This document shows positions 26,501-33,137 of a DNA stretch of 64,000 bases, piece by piece (the stretch's first letter is position 1; each line of letters opens with the position of its first letter). The stretch is from Nevskia ramosa DSM 11499. Its GTDB lineage: Bacteria > Pseudomonadota > Gammaproteobacteria > Nevskiales > Nevskiaceae. The DNA is taken from the NCBI RefSeq assembly GCF_000420645.1, contig NZ_ATVI01000013.1:84889-148888 (forward strand). Direction: 5' to 3'. The notes under the pieces were generated by a model, which had not been told where the DNA came from, ran no database searches, and saw nothing but the letters and a program-made list of their open reading frames with translations. Both the position numbers and the translations under genes were made by a program.

Positions 26501-26954
26501 TCAGCGCCAGCGCCATGATCGTCGCTTCGAGGGCGAAGAACAGGAAAGTGAACGAGGCGTAGATCAGCGAGGTGATCGTCGAGCCGATATAGCCGAAGCC
26601 GGCACCGCGGGTCAGCAGATCCATGTCGACGCCGTACTTGGCGGCGTACCAGCTGATCGGCAGGCCGGTCAGGAAGATCACCATCGATACCGCGGCGATC
26701 GCCCAGACAGTGTTGGTGAAGCCATACGAAACGAGCAATGAGCCGCCGATCGCTTCCAGCAGCAAGAAGGAAATCGCGCCGAAGGCGGTATTGGCAACCC
26801 GGAACTCGCTCCACTTGCGCGCCGAGCGCGCGGTGAAGCGCAGCGCGTAGTCCTCCAGCGTTTCGTTGGCCACCCAGGTGTTGTAGTCGCGACGGATCTT
26901 GATGATCCGCTGCTCCTGCGGTGCTGCACTGGTGGTGGTCGGGCGGCTGCTCAT
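23559..26954 (-). CDS. NCS1 permease-histidine kinase-receiver fusion
   Basis: This is a 1131-residue single polypeptide. Residues ~30-495 are an NCS1 nucleobase/allantoin-type transporter (about 12 TM segments; ANTAFGAISFLLLEAIGGSL, RGAGFGYIG, AGPGWIGMGAIRLIGG). Residues 507-544 hold eight cysteines (CVIC...CPAYRGNICSLCC...CHDAC), a possible metal site. Two further TM segments follow (575-596, 618-638). The kinase has His694 in GISHELRTPL, N-box NIVGNAVKF, and G-boxes DSGIGIP and GTGLGL. A receiver with Asp981 spans 932-1050, and a helical tail ends the protein. The permease part is probably the sensory input, by analogy with SSS-type transporter kinases such as CbrA; whether it also transports is unknown. 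The ligand is plausibly urea, allantoin or another ureide. It is cotranslated with the response regulator. Confidence 0.93.
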   Translation of the reverse strand: MSSRPTTTSAAPQEQRIIKIRRDYNTWVANETLEDYALRFTARSARKWSEFRVANTAFGAISFLLLEAIGGSLLVSYGFTNTVWAIAAVSMVIFLTGLPISWYAAKYGVDMDLLTRGAGFGYIGSTITSLIYASFTFLFFALEATIMALALKLCFGIPLTPAYLICALVVIPLVTHGITLISRLQAWTQPLWLVLLVLPFIFVMVKAPELARELPDFAAPGGSTAFSLIQFGAAASVLMAMITQIGEQVDFLRFLPEKTAHNRKRWMASLIFAGPGWIGMGAIRLIGGAFLAFIALRAGVPQANALEPTEMYRIGFGYVFDSPAVALGAMTLLVVLSQLKINVTNAYAGSLAWSNFFARVTHSHPGRVVWVVFNVAIALILMQLGVFKALEQVLGLYSNVAIAWVGAIVADLVINKPLGLSPPGIEFKRAHLYDINPVGVGSMLIASILSITAFTGVFGPLAQAFSSFIALVTAFICAPAIAYATKGRYYLARQPDASLKAAAEHRCVICEKVYEREDMALCPAYRGNICSLCCSLDARCHDACKPGASLREQIAATLAKLLPKVVSTRLDSRLGHYLLLLTIVTGVLTAALVLIWVQESSLLMSSNLVLHEALRAGFLKLYAVLVVIAAVLCWWLVLNGESRRVAQEESNRQTSLLMREIDAHRKTDIELQAAKLAADRANQAKSRYVTGISHELRTPLNSILGYAEMLDHDPSIPVHRRDAVAVIRRSGDHLLSLVDGLLDIARIESGKLALEIDELRFPEFLNQTVGMFRLQAHNKGINFAYDEQGKVPAVVRADKKRLGQILINIVGNAVKFTEAGGVNFRLRWRGDIATFEVRDSGIGIPADEIDRIFQPFERGSMASARGETGTGLGLTIAKMLTSLMGGEMTVESTPGTGSRFEIRLFLPEVREPRAALPATMPEINGYAGPRRKILVVDNEAVDRRFLFNVLEPLGFELSEAASGIEALRMVPHVRPDLVLLDIGMPGIDGWETARLLRAHHESRGEPQLPIIVISADAFESGRDAGAGIAPRDYLLKPVSVTTLLGRIRAALNLVWIAGTPSIDGNEPPLPEHLVRPLRDLGALGHVRGILDKLDEIDRIDTRYRQQTERLRSSVKAFQLSDYLRALGAEAK

Positions 26955-27001
26955 TGTCCGAATACGGGCGCAAGAACCGAGCCTCGGAACGGGCAGCTGA
27001 G

Positions 27002-27017
27002 TACGTCAGATGACGTA
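27002..27017. promoter_or_regulatory. 7-2-7 palindrome in the divergent promoter region
   Basis: TACGTCA-GA-TGACGTA is a perfect inverted repeat of two heptamers separated by two bases, the layout used by NarL/LuxR-type response regulators. It lies 48 bases upstream of the kinase start and about 53 bases upstream of the sigma-54 element at 27070. A single TACGTCA heptamer is present upstream of ureG (4901-4907). No binding protein is proven. Confidence 0.45.
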
Positions 27018-27069
27018 GCTGGGTGATCGCTCCTTCTTCCGCGAGTGGGAAGGCCGGGATGAGGGCGTT

Positions 27070-27085
27070 TGGCACATGGCTTGCG
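27070..27085 (+). promoter_or_regulatory. Sigma-54 promoter of the allophanate hydrolase operon
   Basis: TGGCACATGGCTTGCG agrees with TGGCACRNNNNTTGCW at all positions except the last. GG and GC are spaced 10 bases apart. The predicted transcription start is near 27096, about 36 bases before the GTG start. The putative GntR operator begins at 27101. Confidence 0.75.
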
Positions 27086-27100
27086 AGGTCATGTACGCTT

Positions 27101-27114
27101 ACTTGTATACATAA
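27101..27114 (+). promoter_or_regulatory. Putative GntR operator, copy 1
   Basis: ACTTGTATACATAA contains the perfect palindrome TGTATACA (27104-27111). It starts 31 bases after the first base of the sigma-54 element. A close copy (ACTTGCATACAAATAA) sits at exactly the same offset behind the second sigma-54 element at 31267. The location just past the transcription start fits repression by the FCD-type GntR regulator encoded in this operon. Confidence 0.6.
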
Positions 27115-27131
27115 ACCATCGGCAGGCGATC

Positions 27132-28979
27132 GTGGCGCTAGACGCAGGAATCGACATCGCAAATTCCCCGCAGCTTTCGGCAGCGGTGCTGCACGCTGAA
27201 CTGCGTTCTGGCGCGCTCAGCATCGTTGCGTTGATTCAGCGCCTGCTGGCTGCGCGTGAAACCCTCGCCCGTCCCGAAATCTGGATTTCGCAGCCCTCCG
27301 ATGAAGCACTGCTGGCCGAAGCCGCGAGGCTCGATGTGTTGCTGGCCGAGCATGGCGTCGCGATTCTCGATCGCCTGCCGCTGTTCGGCCTGCCGTTCGC
27401 AGTCAAGGACAACATCGACGTTGCCGGCGTGCCGACCACCGCCGCCTGTCCCGCGTTTGCCTATACGCCCGAGCGCTCGGCGACCGCCGTCGAACGCCTG
27501 CTGGCCGCCGGCGCGCTGTATGTCGGCAAGACCAATCTCGATCAGTTCGCGACCGGCCTGGTCGGCACTCGCTCTCCTTATGGCGTGGTGCGCAACGCGG
27601 TCGATCCTGAATACGTGTCGGGTGGATCGAGTTCCGGTTCAGCGGTTGCCGTCGCGCTTGGCCTCGCGGTGTTCGCGCTCGGCACCGATACCGCCGGCTC
27701 GGGCCGGGTGCCGGCCGGCTTCAATGGCATCGTCGGCCTGAAGCCGAGTATCGGCCTGGTGTCGACGGCCGGCGTGGTGCCGGCCTGCCGCAGTCTCGAT
27801 TGCGTGTCGGTGTTCGCAAGCAGCGTTGCCGATGCCTGGCAGGTGCTGGCGGTGATCGCCGGGCCGGATGCTGACGACTCTCGCTCGCGCAGCTTGCCGA
27901 TGGCCGCGCCCTTGCCACGCGGCGTGCGCATCGGTCTCGATGCCCGGCCCGAATTCTTTGCCGATGCCCAGGCGACTGCCGCCTATGAAGCGGCGCTGGC
28001 AGCACTGCAGGCCGATACCGCGATCAGCCAGGTCGATCTCGATCTGAGCCCGCTGACTGCCGCTGCCGAACTCCTTTATCAGGGTCCGTGGATCGCCGAG
28101 CGGCGTCTCGCGGTCGGCGACTTGCTGCAGACACAGCCGGACGCGATCGATCCGGTGGTCCGCAGCGTGATTGCCGACGGCGCGTTGTTCAGCGCCGAAG
28201 ACCTGTTCGCGGCCTCGTACCGCATGGCCGGCTATCGCGCGGCAGCGGTGCGGATGTTCGACGGCATCGACGCGCTGCTGGTGCCGACGGCGCCGACCCA
28301 TCCGCGCATCGCCGAGGTGCAGGCCAATCCGATCGGCCGCAACAGCCAGCTCGGCTACTACACCAACTTCGTCAATCTGCTCGATCTGGCGGCGATCGCG
28401 ATTCCGGCTTCTCCGCGCACCGATGGCCTGCCGTTCGGCCTGACCCTGATCGGCCCGGCCGGCAGCGACCATCGGCTGGCGGTGCTGGCGCTGCGCCTGC
28501 TGCAGGCGTTCGGTGATCAGCCGGCCGGCGCGGCGCCGCGTCTTGCGGCCGATCCGCTGCCGTTCGCGGAGCCGACAATTTCGGTTGCCGTGGTCGGCGC
28601 GCATCTTGCCGGTCAACCGCTGAACTGGCAGCTGATCGAATGCGGTGCGCGCTGCTCCGCGCTGACTCGAACCGCGTCGCGCTATCGCCTGTATGCGCTG
28701 GCCAACACGACGCCGGCCAAGCCCGGACTGGTGCGGGTCGACGAGGAAGGCGAGGCGATCGAGGTCGAGGTCTGGGAGATGCCGCAGCGGCAGTTCGGCC
28801 GGCTGATGGCCCAGGTCGGCGCGCCGCTCGGCATCGGCTCGCTGGAGCTGGCCGATGGCAGCTGGGTCAAGGGTTTCATCTGCGAACCGATTGCGGTCAG
28901 AGGCGCAGTCGACATCACGCATCACGGCGGCTGGCGCCGCTATCTTTCCGCCAATGGGGCGGCCAACCGCGCCGCCTGA
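27132..28979 (+). CDS. atzF: Allophanate hydrolase (AtzF type)
   Basis: This 615-residue amidase-signature enzyme converts allophanate to ammonia and CO2, the last step in biuret and cyanuric-acid use. The Ser-Ser-Lys triad is visible: Lys in [15 protein letters not shown], Ser in [15 protein letters not shown] and the nucleophile Ser in [15 protein letters not shown]. The last ~150 residues are the AtzF C-terminal domain ([15 protein letters not shown] ... [14 protein letters not shown]). The start is taken as GTG 27132, because upstream codons run through the sigma-54 element. It is first in the operon atzF-biuH-atzH-gntR. There is no urea carboxylase gene, so allophanate must come from biuret or similar compounds. 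Confidence 0.93.
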   Translation: MALDAGIDIANSPQLSAAVLHAELRSGALSIVALIQRLLAARETLARPEIWISQPSDEALLAEAARLDVLLAEHGVAILDRLPLFGLPFAVKDNIDVAGVPTTAACPAFAYTPERSATAVERLLAAGALYVGKTNLDQFATGLVGTRSPYGVVRNAVDPEYVSGGSSSGSAVAVALGLAVFALGTDTAGSGRVPAGFNGIVGLKPSIGLVSTAGVVPACRSLDCVSVFASSVADAWQVLAVIAGPDADDSRSRSLPMAAPLPRGVRIGLDARPEFFADAQATAAYEAALAALQADTAISQVDLDLSPLTAAAELLYQGPWIAERRLAVGDLLQTQPDAIDPVVRSVIADGALFSAEDLFAASYRMAGYRAAAVRMFDGIDALLVPTAPTHPRIAEVQANPIGRNSQLGYYTNFVNLLDLAAIAIPASPRTDGLPFGLTLIGPAGSDHRLAVLALRLLQAFGDQPAGAAPRLAADPLPFAEPTISVAVVGAHLAGQPLNWQLIECGARCSALTRTASRYRLYALANTTPAKPGLVRVDEEGEAIEVEVWEMPQRQFGRLMAQVGAPLGIGSLELADGSWVKGFICEPIAVRGAVDITHHGGWRRYLSANGAANRAA

Positions 28980-29008
28980 ACTCCATCTTCGACAAGGACG
29001 TAAGCACC

Positions 29009-29692
29009 ATGACTTTCCAGACCGTTGTCGCCGAACCCTACGCCTGGCCCTGGAACGGTGATTTCACGCCGGCCAATACCGCGCTGATCGTCATCGACAT
29101 GCAGACCGACTTCTGCGGCATCGGGGGCTATGTCGACAGTATGGGTTATGACTTGTCGCTGACCCGCGCGCCGATCGCGCCGATCAAGATGCTGCTGACC
29201 CGGATGCGGGCGCTCGGCTTCACCATCATCCATACCCGCGAAGGCCACCGGCCGGATCTGTCCGATCTGCCGGCCAACAAGCGCTGGCGCTCGCGGCAGA
29301 TGGGCGCCGGCATCGGCGATCCCGGCCCCTGCGGCAAGATCCTGGTCCGCGGCGAACCGGGCTGGGACATCATCCCGGAGCTGTATCCGGAGCCGGGCGA
29401 GATCGTCCTCGACAAGCCCGGCAAGGGCAGCTTCTGCGCCACCGATCTGGAGCTGATCCTGCGCACCCAGGGCATCGTCAACATCGTGCTGACCGGCATC
29501 ACCACCGATGTCTGCGTGCACACGACGATGCGCGAAGGCAACGACCGCGGCTTCGAATGCATCCTGATCGAGGACTGCTGCGGCGCCACCGATCACGGCA
29601 ATCATCTGGCGGCATTGAAGATGGTCAAGATGCAGGGCGGCGTGTTCGGTGCGGTGGCTACGTCGTCGGCGTTCCTGGCGGCGCTCGGGTAG
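29009..29692 (+). CDS. biuH: Biuret amidohydrolase (cysteine hydrolase family)
   Basis: This 227-residue isochorismatase-like cysteine hydrolase closely resembles rhizobial biuret hydrolase over its whole length: [51 protein letters not shown] segments, and [13 protein letters not shown]. The catalytic triad is Asp in IDMQTDF, Lys in KPGKGSF and the nucleophile Cys in [15 protein letters not shown]. It hydrolyses biuret to allophanate and ammonia, supplying the substrate of the preceding gene, 29 bases upstream. Its stop codon lies inside a dispersed repeat that starts at 29689. Confidence 0.92.
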   Translation: MTFQTVVAEPYAWPWNGDFTPANTALIVIDMQTDFCGIGGYVDSMGYDLSLTRAPIAPIKMLLTRMRALGFTIIHTREGHRPDLSDLPANKRWRSRQMGAGIGDPGPCGKILVRGEPGWDIIPELYPEPGEIVLDKPGKGSFCATDLELILRTQGIVNIVLTGITTDVCVHTTMREGNDRGFECILIEDCCGATDHGNHLAALKMVKMQGGVFGAVATSSAFLAALG

Positions 29693-29774
29693 GGTGGGCG
29701 AGCGGTATCCGCCCACCGATTCGCAGCCATCAGACTTTGGCGCACGGTGGGCAGATGAAGCTTGCCTACCCTAC
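29689..29774. repeat. Dispersed inverted repeat, copy 2 (GTAGGGTGGGC family)
   Basis: It matches the element at 15322-15413: GTAGGGTGGGC at one end, CCGCCCACCGATTCGC within, and GGGCAGATGAAGC.TGCC.ACCCTAC at the other end. It begins within the last codons of biuH, supplying its TAG stop, and fills the biuH-atzH gap. It may form a large intra-operon hairpin. Confidence 0.85.
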
Positions 29775-29793
29775 TTGCGGCATCCTTCCCTTC

Positions 29794-30198
29794 ATGGAAC
29801 CCGATTCGATCAACCGCCCCGAGGTGCTGGCATCGCTGCGCGCCGCATTCAATGCCTACGAAGCCGCGCTGCTGCGTCACGACGTTGCCGCGCTCGATGC
29901 CTTCTTCGATGACGATGCGCAGACAGTGCGCTACGGCGTCTCCGAACTCGGCTACGGCATCAAGGCGATCCGCCACTATCGCGCCACGGCGGCACCGGTT
30001 CACCCCGAACGCAAGCTTCGCAACATCGTGATCCGCAGTTTCGGTCAGGACGCCGGCAGCGCCTGCTGCGAATTCCTGGCGCCGGACACCGCGATGATCG
30101 GCCGTCAGACGCAGACCTGGGTGCGCATCGCCGGTGCCTGGCGGATCGTCGCGGCGCACGTCAGCCTGCTGGACCCCGAGCGGGTCTTGCCAAGCTAG
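29794..30198 (+). CDS. AtzH/HpxZ-like (DUF3225) protein
   Basis: This 134-residue protein has an NTF2-like fold of the DUF3225 family, with INRPEVLASLRAAFNAYEAAL, ALDAFFDDDAQTVRYGVSE, LRNIVIRSFGQD and RQTQTWVRIAGAWRIVAAHVS. AtzH of Pseudomonas sp. ADP belongs to this family and is reported to hydrolyse 1,3-dicarboxyurea to allophanate, rescuing a dead-end product of cyanuric acid breakdown. HpxZ, in oxalurate/purine pathways, is another member. Context with allophanate and biuret hydrolases favours the AtzH role. No atzE/atzG partner genes are present here. It lies 101 bases after biuH (across a repeat) and 35 before gntR. Confidence 0.82.
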   Translation: MEPDSINRPEVLASLRAAFNAYEAALLRHDVAALDAFFDDDAQTVRYGVSELGYGIKAIRHYRATAAPVHPERKLRNIVIRSFGQDAGSACCEFLAPDTAMIGRQTQTWVRIAGAWRIVAAHVSLLDPERVLPS

Positions 30199-30233
30199 AC
30201 TGCGGCCGACCCCGCTACTCCACCTGCACGAAT

Positions 30234-30938
30234 ATGGCGCAGCAGCCCGCCAATCCACTGGCCGAACAGGTCTACATCCGGATCAAGGACGAAATCTTCG
30301 ATTTCCACCTGCTGCCGGGCGATCGCTTCACCGAAACCGATCTGTCGCTGCGCCTCGGCGTGTCGCGCACGCCAGTCCGCGATGCGCTGTACCGCCTGCG
30401 CCGTGAGGGGTATCTGGAAGTCGGTTACCGCAGCGGCTGGAGCGTGGTGCCCTTCGATTTCGAGCGCTTCGACGAGCTTTACGACCTGCGCATCATGCTC
30501 GAGGAAACGGCGGTCGAGCGGCTTTGCCAGGTCGAAGGCGAACAGCCGCTGGCCGGGCTGAAGGCGATCTGGCTGGTCGCCGAAGATCAGCGCGAAACCG
30601 ATTCGCACAAGATGGCCGCGCTCGACGAAGCCTTCCACTGCACCCTGGTGGAAGCCGCCGGCAACCGCGAGATGCTGCGTGTCCATCGCGAACTGACGGA
30701 AAAGATTCGCATCATCCGCCGGCTCGATTTCCTCAAGGACAACCGCATCTCGGCGACCTACGACGAGCACGCCAAGATCCTGCGCCTGATCCTGCGCCGC
30801 AAGAGCACCGAGGCGGCAATCCTGCTGCGCTCGCACATCACGCAGAGCAAGAGCGAAGTCCGCAAGATCACCTTGCACATGCTCCACGAAGCGCGCGGCG
30901 CGATGCAGCGTGGCAGCGAGATGGCGTCGGCCCGATAG
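30234..30938 (+). CDS. GntR family transcriptional regulator (FCD type)
   Basis: This 234-residue protein has an N-terminal winged helix (LAEQVYIRIKDEIFDF, TETDLSLRLGVSRTPVRDAL) and a C-terminal FCD ligand-binding domain (LYDLRIMLEETAVERL, conserved HEAKILRLI-like DEHAKILRLI and RSHI), which usually binds a metal and a carboxylate effector. It is last in the atzF operon and so autoregulated if it acts there. Its likely operators are the ACTTG(T/C)ATACA elements at 27101 and 31298, placed just downstream of the two sigma-54 promoters, suggesting repression relieved by a biuret-pathway metabolite. Confidence 0.92.
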   Translation: MAQQPANPLAEQVYIRIKDEIFDFHLLPGDRFTETDLSLRLGVSRTPVRDALYRLRREGYLEVGYRSGWSVVPFDFERFDELYDLRIMLEETAVERLCQVEGEQPLAGLKAIWLVAEDQRETDSHKMAALDEAFHCTLVEAAGNREMLRVHRELTEKIRIIRRLDFLKDNRISATYDEHAKILRLILRRKSTEAAILLRSHITQSKSEVRKITLHMLHEARGAMQRGSEMASAR

Positions 30939-31266
30939 CGCGCTGCTCCTGATTGTTTGATCCCCGGCGCCTTCGTGCGCCAGCGTGCAGCGAGCCGCAC
31001 CAGGCTAGGGCGGGCTGCCGACGCGTTGCGCCTTCGCGGGTCGGCGAGTTCGAAAGCCTTCTTCTTCCGGGAGAGGGTTGGATGAGGGGCAGCTCTCATC
31101 GAACAGAGCGTCCGCTTCTTCTGGCTGCGTCCCCCACCCCAGCACCTCTCCCGTGGGGAGAGGGGCTAACTCGCTGATCAGCCGAGATTTCTGGCTCTTG
31201 TCAGCGGACCCGCATTTCAGTCCTTTCCCCACATGAACTCGTGAGGGCGACGCATTGCGCCGCACT
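30939..31266. other. Gene-free stretch with a repeat, before the second operon promoter
   Basis: No convincing coding sequence is seen. The central part (31044-31174) is a composite inverted repeat. The region ends at the sigma-54 element of the next operon. Three short open frames cross it, but none has a good start or composition. Confidence 0.6.
31044..31174. repeat. Composite inverted repeat with nested hairpin
   Basis: GCGAGTT (31044-31050) and AACTCGC (31168-31174) bound the element. Inside are CCGGGAGAGGG (31067-31077) and a perfect 8-bp hairpin CCTCTCCC-gtg-GGGAGAGG (31145-31163). It resembles the CCCTCTCCC/GGGAGAGGG intergenic palindromes common in high-GC proteobacteria and may end the gntR transcript. 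Confidence 0.65.
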
Positions 31267-31282
31267 TGGCACGAGCTGTGCT
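31267..31282 (+). promoter_or_regulatory. Sigma-54 promoter of the second hydrolase operon
   Basis: TGGCACGAGCTGTGCT matches TGGCACRNNNNTTGCW except for one base (G for the first T of TTGC). GG-N10-GC spacing is exact. It is followed at the same offset as the 27070 promoter by a near-identical operator (31298). The start codon of the outer-membrane protein is about 160 bases downstream. Confidence 0.7.
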
Positions 31283-31297
31283 CTAGGAAAAATACAA

Positions 31298-31313
31298 ACT
31301 TGCATACAAATAA
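31298..31313 (+). promoter_or_regulatory. Putative GntR operator, copy 2
   Basis: ACTTGCATACAAATAA is a near copy of the element at 27101 (ACTTGTATACATAA). It begins 31 bases after the first T of the sigma-54 element, an offset identical to that in copy 1. A further ATACAAA lies immediately upstream at 31292. Confidence 0.6.
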
Positions 31314-31440
31314 GAATTCAACATCGGCGATCGATGTTGCCTGGCCTCGGAGGGGAGGCAGCTGCTGACGGCGCATCGTCAGATGGCGGGCAACGCGGAG
31401 CCGGTTCATCCATTGAAACCGGACATCCGGGGAGCACGCG

Positions 31441-32361
31441 ATGCGCGAGAAAATTCGAGCTGGGATTCGGGGAGCGGTTGCGGTACTGGTGAGTGGCGTG
31501 CTGGCTTCGGCATCGCTGGCAACGCAGGCGGCCGACGCCGCGCCGGGATCGGCGATCCATGGCTTTGGCGACATGACGTTCAAGAACGACTACATCACGC
31601 CGCGCGGTCTGCTGGTGACCAATCAGGGCGTGACCACGCAGATCCTGGGCGGCCTGGTGTTCCTGACGCCGGGCAATACCTCGATCGTCGTCGGCGCCTG
31701 GAACGACATCAATTCCGATCCGGCCAAGTACGTCGGCCCGACCAAGACCGGCGCCTGGAACGAGTTCGATTATTTCGTCGGCCTCAACTGGCAGGCCACG
31801 CAGAACCTGAAGCTGGGCGTCAGCTACGTGGTGTTCCTGAGTCCGCCGGATGCCTTCCAGACCGAGCACAACGTCGAGTTCAGCTTCAGCTACAAGGATC
31901 CGTACTCGATCAATCCCTACCTGAAGGTGTTCTGGGCGGTCGGCGGCGATTCCACCGTGGTGCTCGGCCGTCGCGGCGACACCTTCGACGTCGAAATCGG
32001 TGCCGCACCGAGCTACACCTTCAAGTCCTCCGGCGTGACGATTTCCGCGCCGACCTGGATCACCGTCGGCCCGTCTAGCTACTGGTGCGATTCCAATGCC
32101 GGCGCGGCGCAGTTTGCGGCGAGCATCAAGGGCCGCGGCTGCGCGGACAGCAACTTCGGCGTGTTCTCCACCGGCCTGAAAGCCTCGATTCCGATCACCG
32201 CGATCGGTCCGCAGTACGGTTCCTGGTCGTTCAACACCGGCGTGCAGTACTACAACGTGCTGAACGGTTCGCTGGTCGATGCCCAGGCACTGACGGTCAA
32301 CTCGCCGAAGGGCTATCGCAACGTGATCGTGCCGTTCGCCGGTTTCGGTTTCGGCTTCTAG
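31441..32361 (+). CDS. Putative outer-membrane beta-barrel protein
   Basis: This 306-residue exported protein has a signal peptide with hydrophobic core AVLVSGVLASASLA and a likely cut after TQA. The mature sequence alternates aromatic and polar residues (FGDMTFKNDYITPRGLLV, NEFDYFVGLNWQATQNLKLG, EHNVEFSFSYKDPYSINPY) and ends in Phe (FAGFGFGF), the C-terminal mark of outer-membrane barrels. Two cysteines could form a disulfide in an outer loop. No close family is recognised. As first gene of an operon with a cysteine hydrolase and a permease, it probably admits their substrate; that is inference. Confidence 0.7.
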   Translation: MREKIRAGIRGAVAVLVSGVLASASLATQAADAAPGSAIHGFGDMTFKNDYITPRGLLVTNQGVTTQILGGLVFLTPGNTSIVVGAWNDINSDPAKYVGPTKTGAWNEFDYFVGLNWQATQNLKLGVSYVVFLSPPDAFQTEHNVEFSFSYKDPYSINPYLKVFWAVGGDSTVVLGRRGDTFDVEIGAAPSYTFKSSGVTISAPTWITVGPSSYWCDSNAGAAQFAASIKGRGCADSNFGVFSTGLKASIPITAIGPQYGSWSFNTGVQYYNVLNGSLVDAQALTVNSPKGYRNVIVPFAGFGFGF

Positions 32362-32398
32362 CCGCGCTCCTGCCCCGACTTTTGCGAGGCGATCGTCC

Positions 32399-33079
32399 AT
32401 GAACACCAAAGCCATCGAAATCGCTGCCGAGCCGTATCCGTTCCTGTTCGACCCGGCGGCGTGCGCGCTGTTGATCATCGACATGCAGCGGGATTTCCTC
32501 GAGCCCGGCGGCTTCGGCGAAATGCTCGGCAACGATGTCTCGCAGTTGCGGCGAACGATCGAGCCGAACCGTCGGCTGCTCGCTGCCTGGCGTGAAGCCG
32601 GGCTCCTGGCGATGCACACCCGCGAAGGACATCGGGCCGATCTGGCCGATCTGCCGCCGTGCAAGAAGATTCGTGGCCGCGCCGCGCAAAGCATCGGCGA
32701 CCGCGGCCCGATGGGGCGGATCCTGATTCGGGGCGAAGCGGGGCAGGACATCATTTCCGAGCTGTACCCGCTGCCCGGCGAGCCGGTAATCGACAAGCCC
32801 GGCAAGGGCGCGTTCTGGGCGACCGATCTGCACGCGATCCTGCAGCACAAGGGCATCAGGCAACTGGTGGTCACCGGCGTCACCACCGAGGTCTGCGTCA
32901 ACACCACGGTCCGCGAAGCGAACGATCGCGGCTACGACTGCTACGTGCCGGAAGACTGCGTCGGCAGCTACTACCCCGAATTCCAGGATTACGGCCTGCG
33001 GATGATCAAGGCGCAGGGCGGCATCTTCGGCTGGGTGGGGCGTTCGGACAGCTTGATCGCAGCATTGAAACCAATCTGA
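32399..33079 (+). CDS. Cysteine hydrolase, paralogue of biuret hydrolase
   Basis: This 226-residue protein belongs to the same isochorismatase-like family as the gene at 29009. The catalytic triad is kept: Asp in LLIIDMQRDF, Lys in KPGKGAFWATDL, Cys in TGVTTEVCVNTT. TREGHRADLADLPPCKK and GEAGQDIISELYPLPG are also close to BiuH. It differs around the substrate pocket: QRDFLEPGGF for [17 protein letters not shown] for GATDHGN, and GIFGWVGRS for GVFGAVATS. It therefore probably hydrolyses a related but different amide or ureide. It is cotranscribed with an outer-membrane protein and an NCS2-like permease. Confidence 0.88.
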   Translation: MNTKAIEIAAEPYPFLFDPAACALLIIDMQRDFLEPGGFGEMLGNDVSQLRRTIEPNRRLLAAWREAGLLAMHTREGHRADLADLPPCKKIRGRAAQSIGDRGPMGRILIRGEAGQDIISELYPLPGEPVIDKPGKGAFWATDLHAILQHKGIRQLVVTGVTTEVCVNTTVREANDRGYDCYVPEDCVGSYYPEFQDYGLRMIKAQGGIFGWVGRSDSLIAALKPI

Positions 33080-33137
33080 TTTTCGTCTGATTCCAGGCTG
33101 TTATTTGGGGCTCAACAAGCAACACGAGGGCATCGAC

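Noticed and set aside
26969..26984. Minus-strand sigma-54-like sequence AGGCTCGGTTCTTGCG upstream of the permease-kinase gene
   Set aside because: GG-N10-GC and TTGC are present, but transcription would begin about 4 bases before the start codon, leaving no ribosome site, and the -24 half is poor.
27069..27131. Upstream TTG at 27069 as the start of allophanate hydrolase
   Set aside because: The codons would overlap the sigma-54 element and operator; GTG 27132 gives the expected N-terminus.
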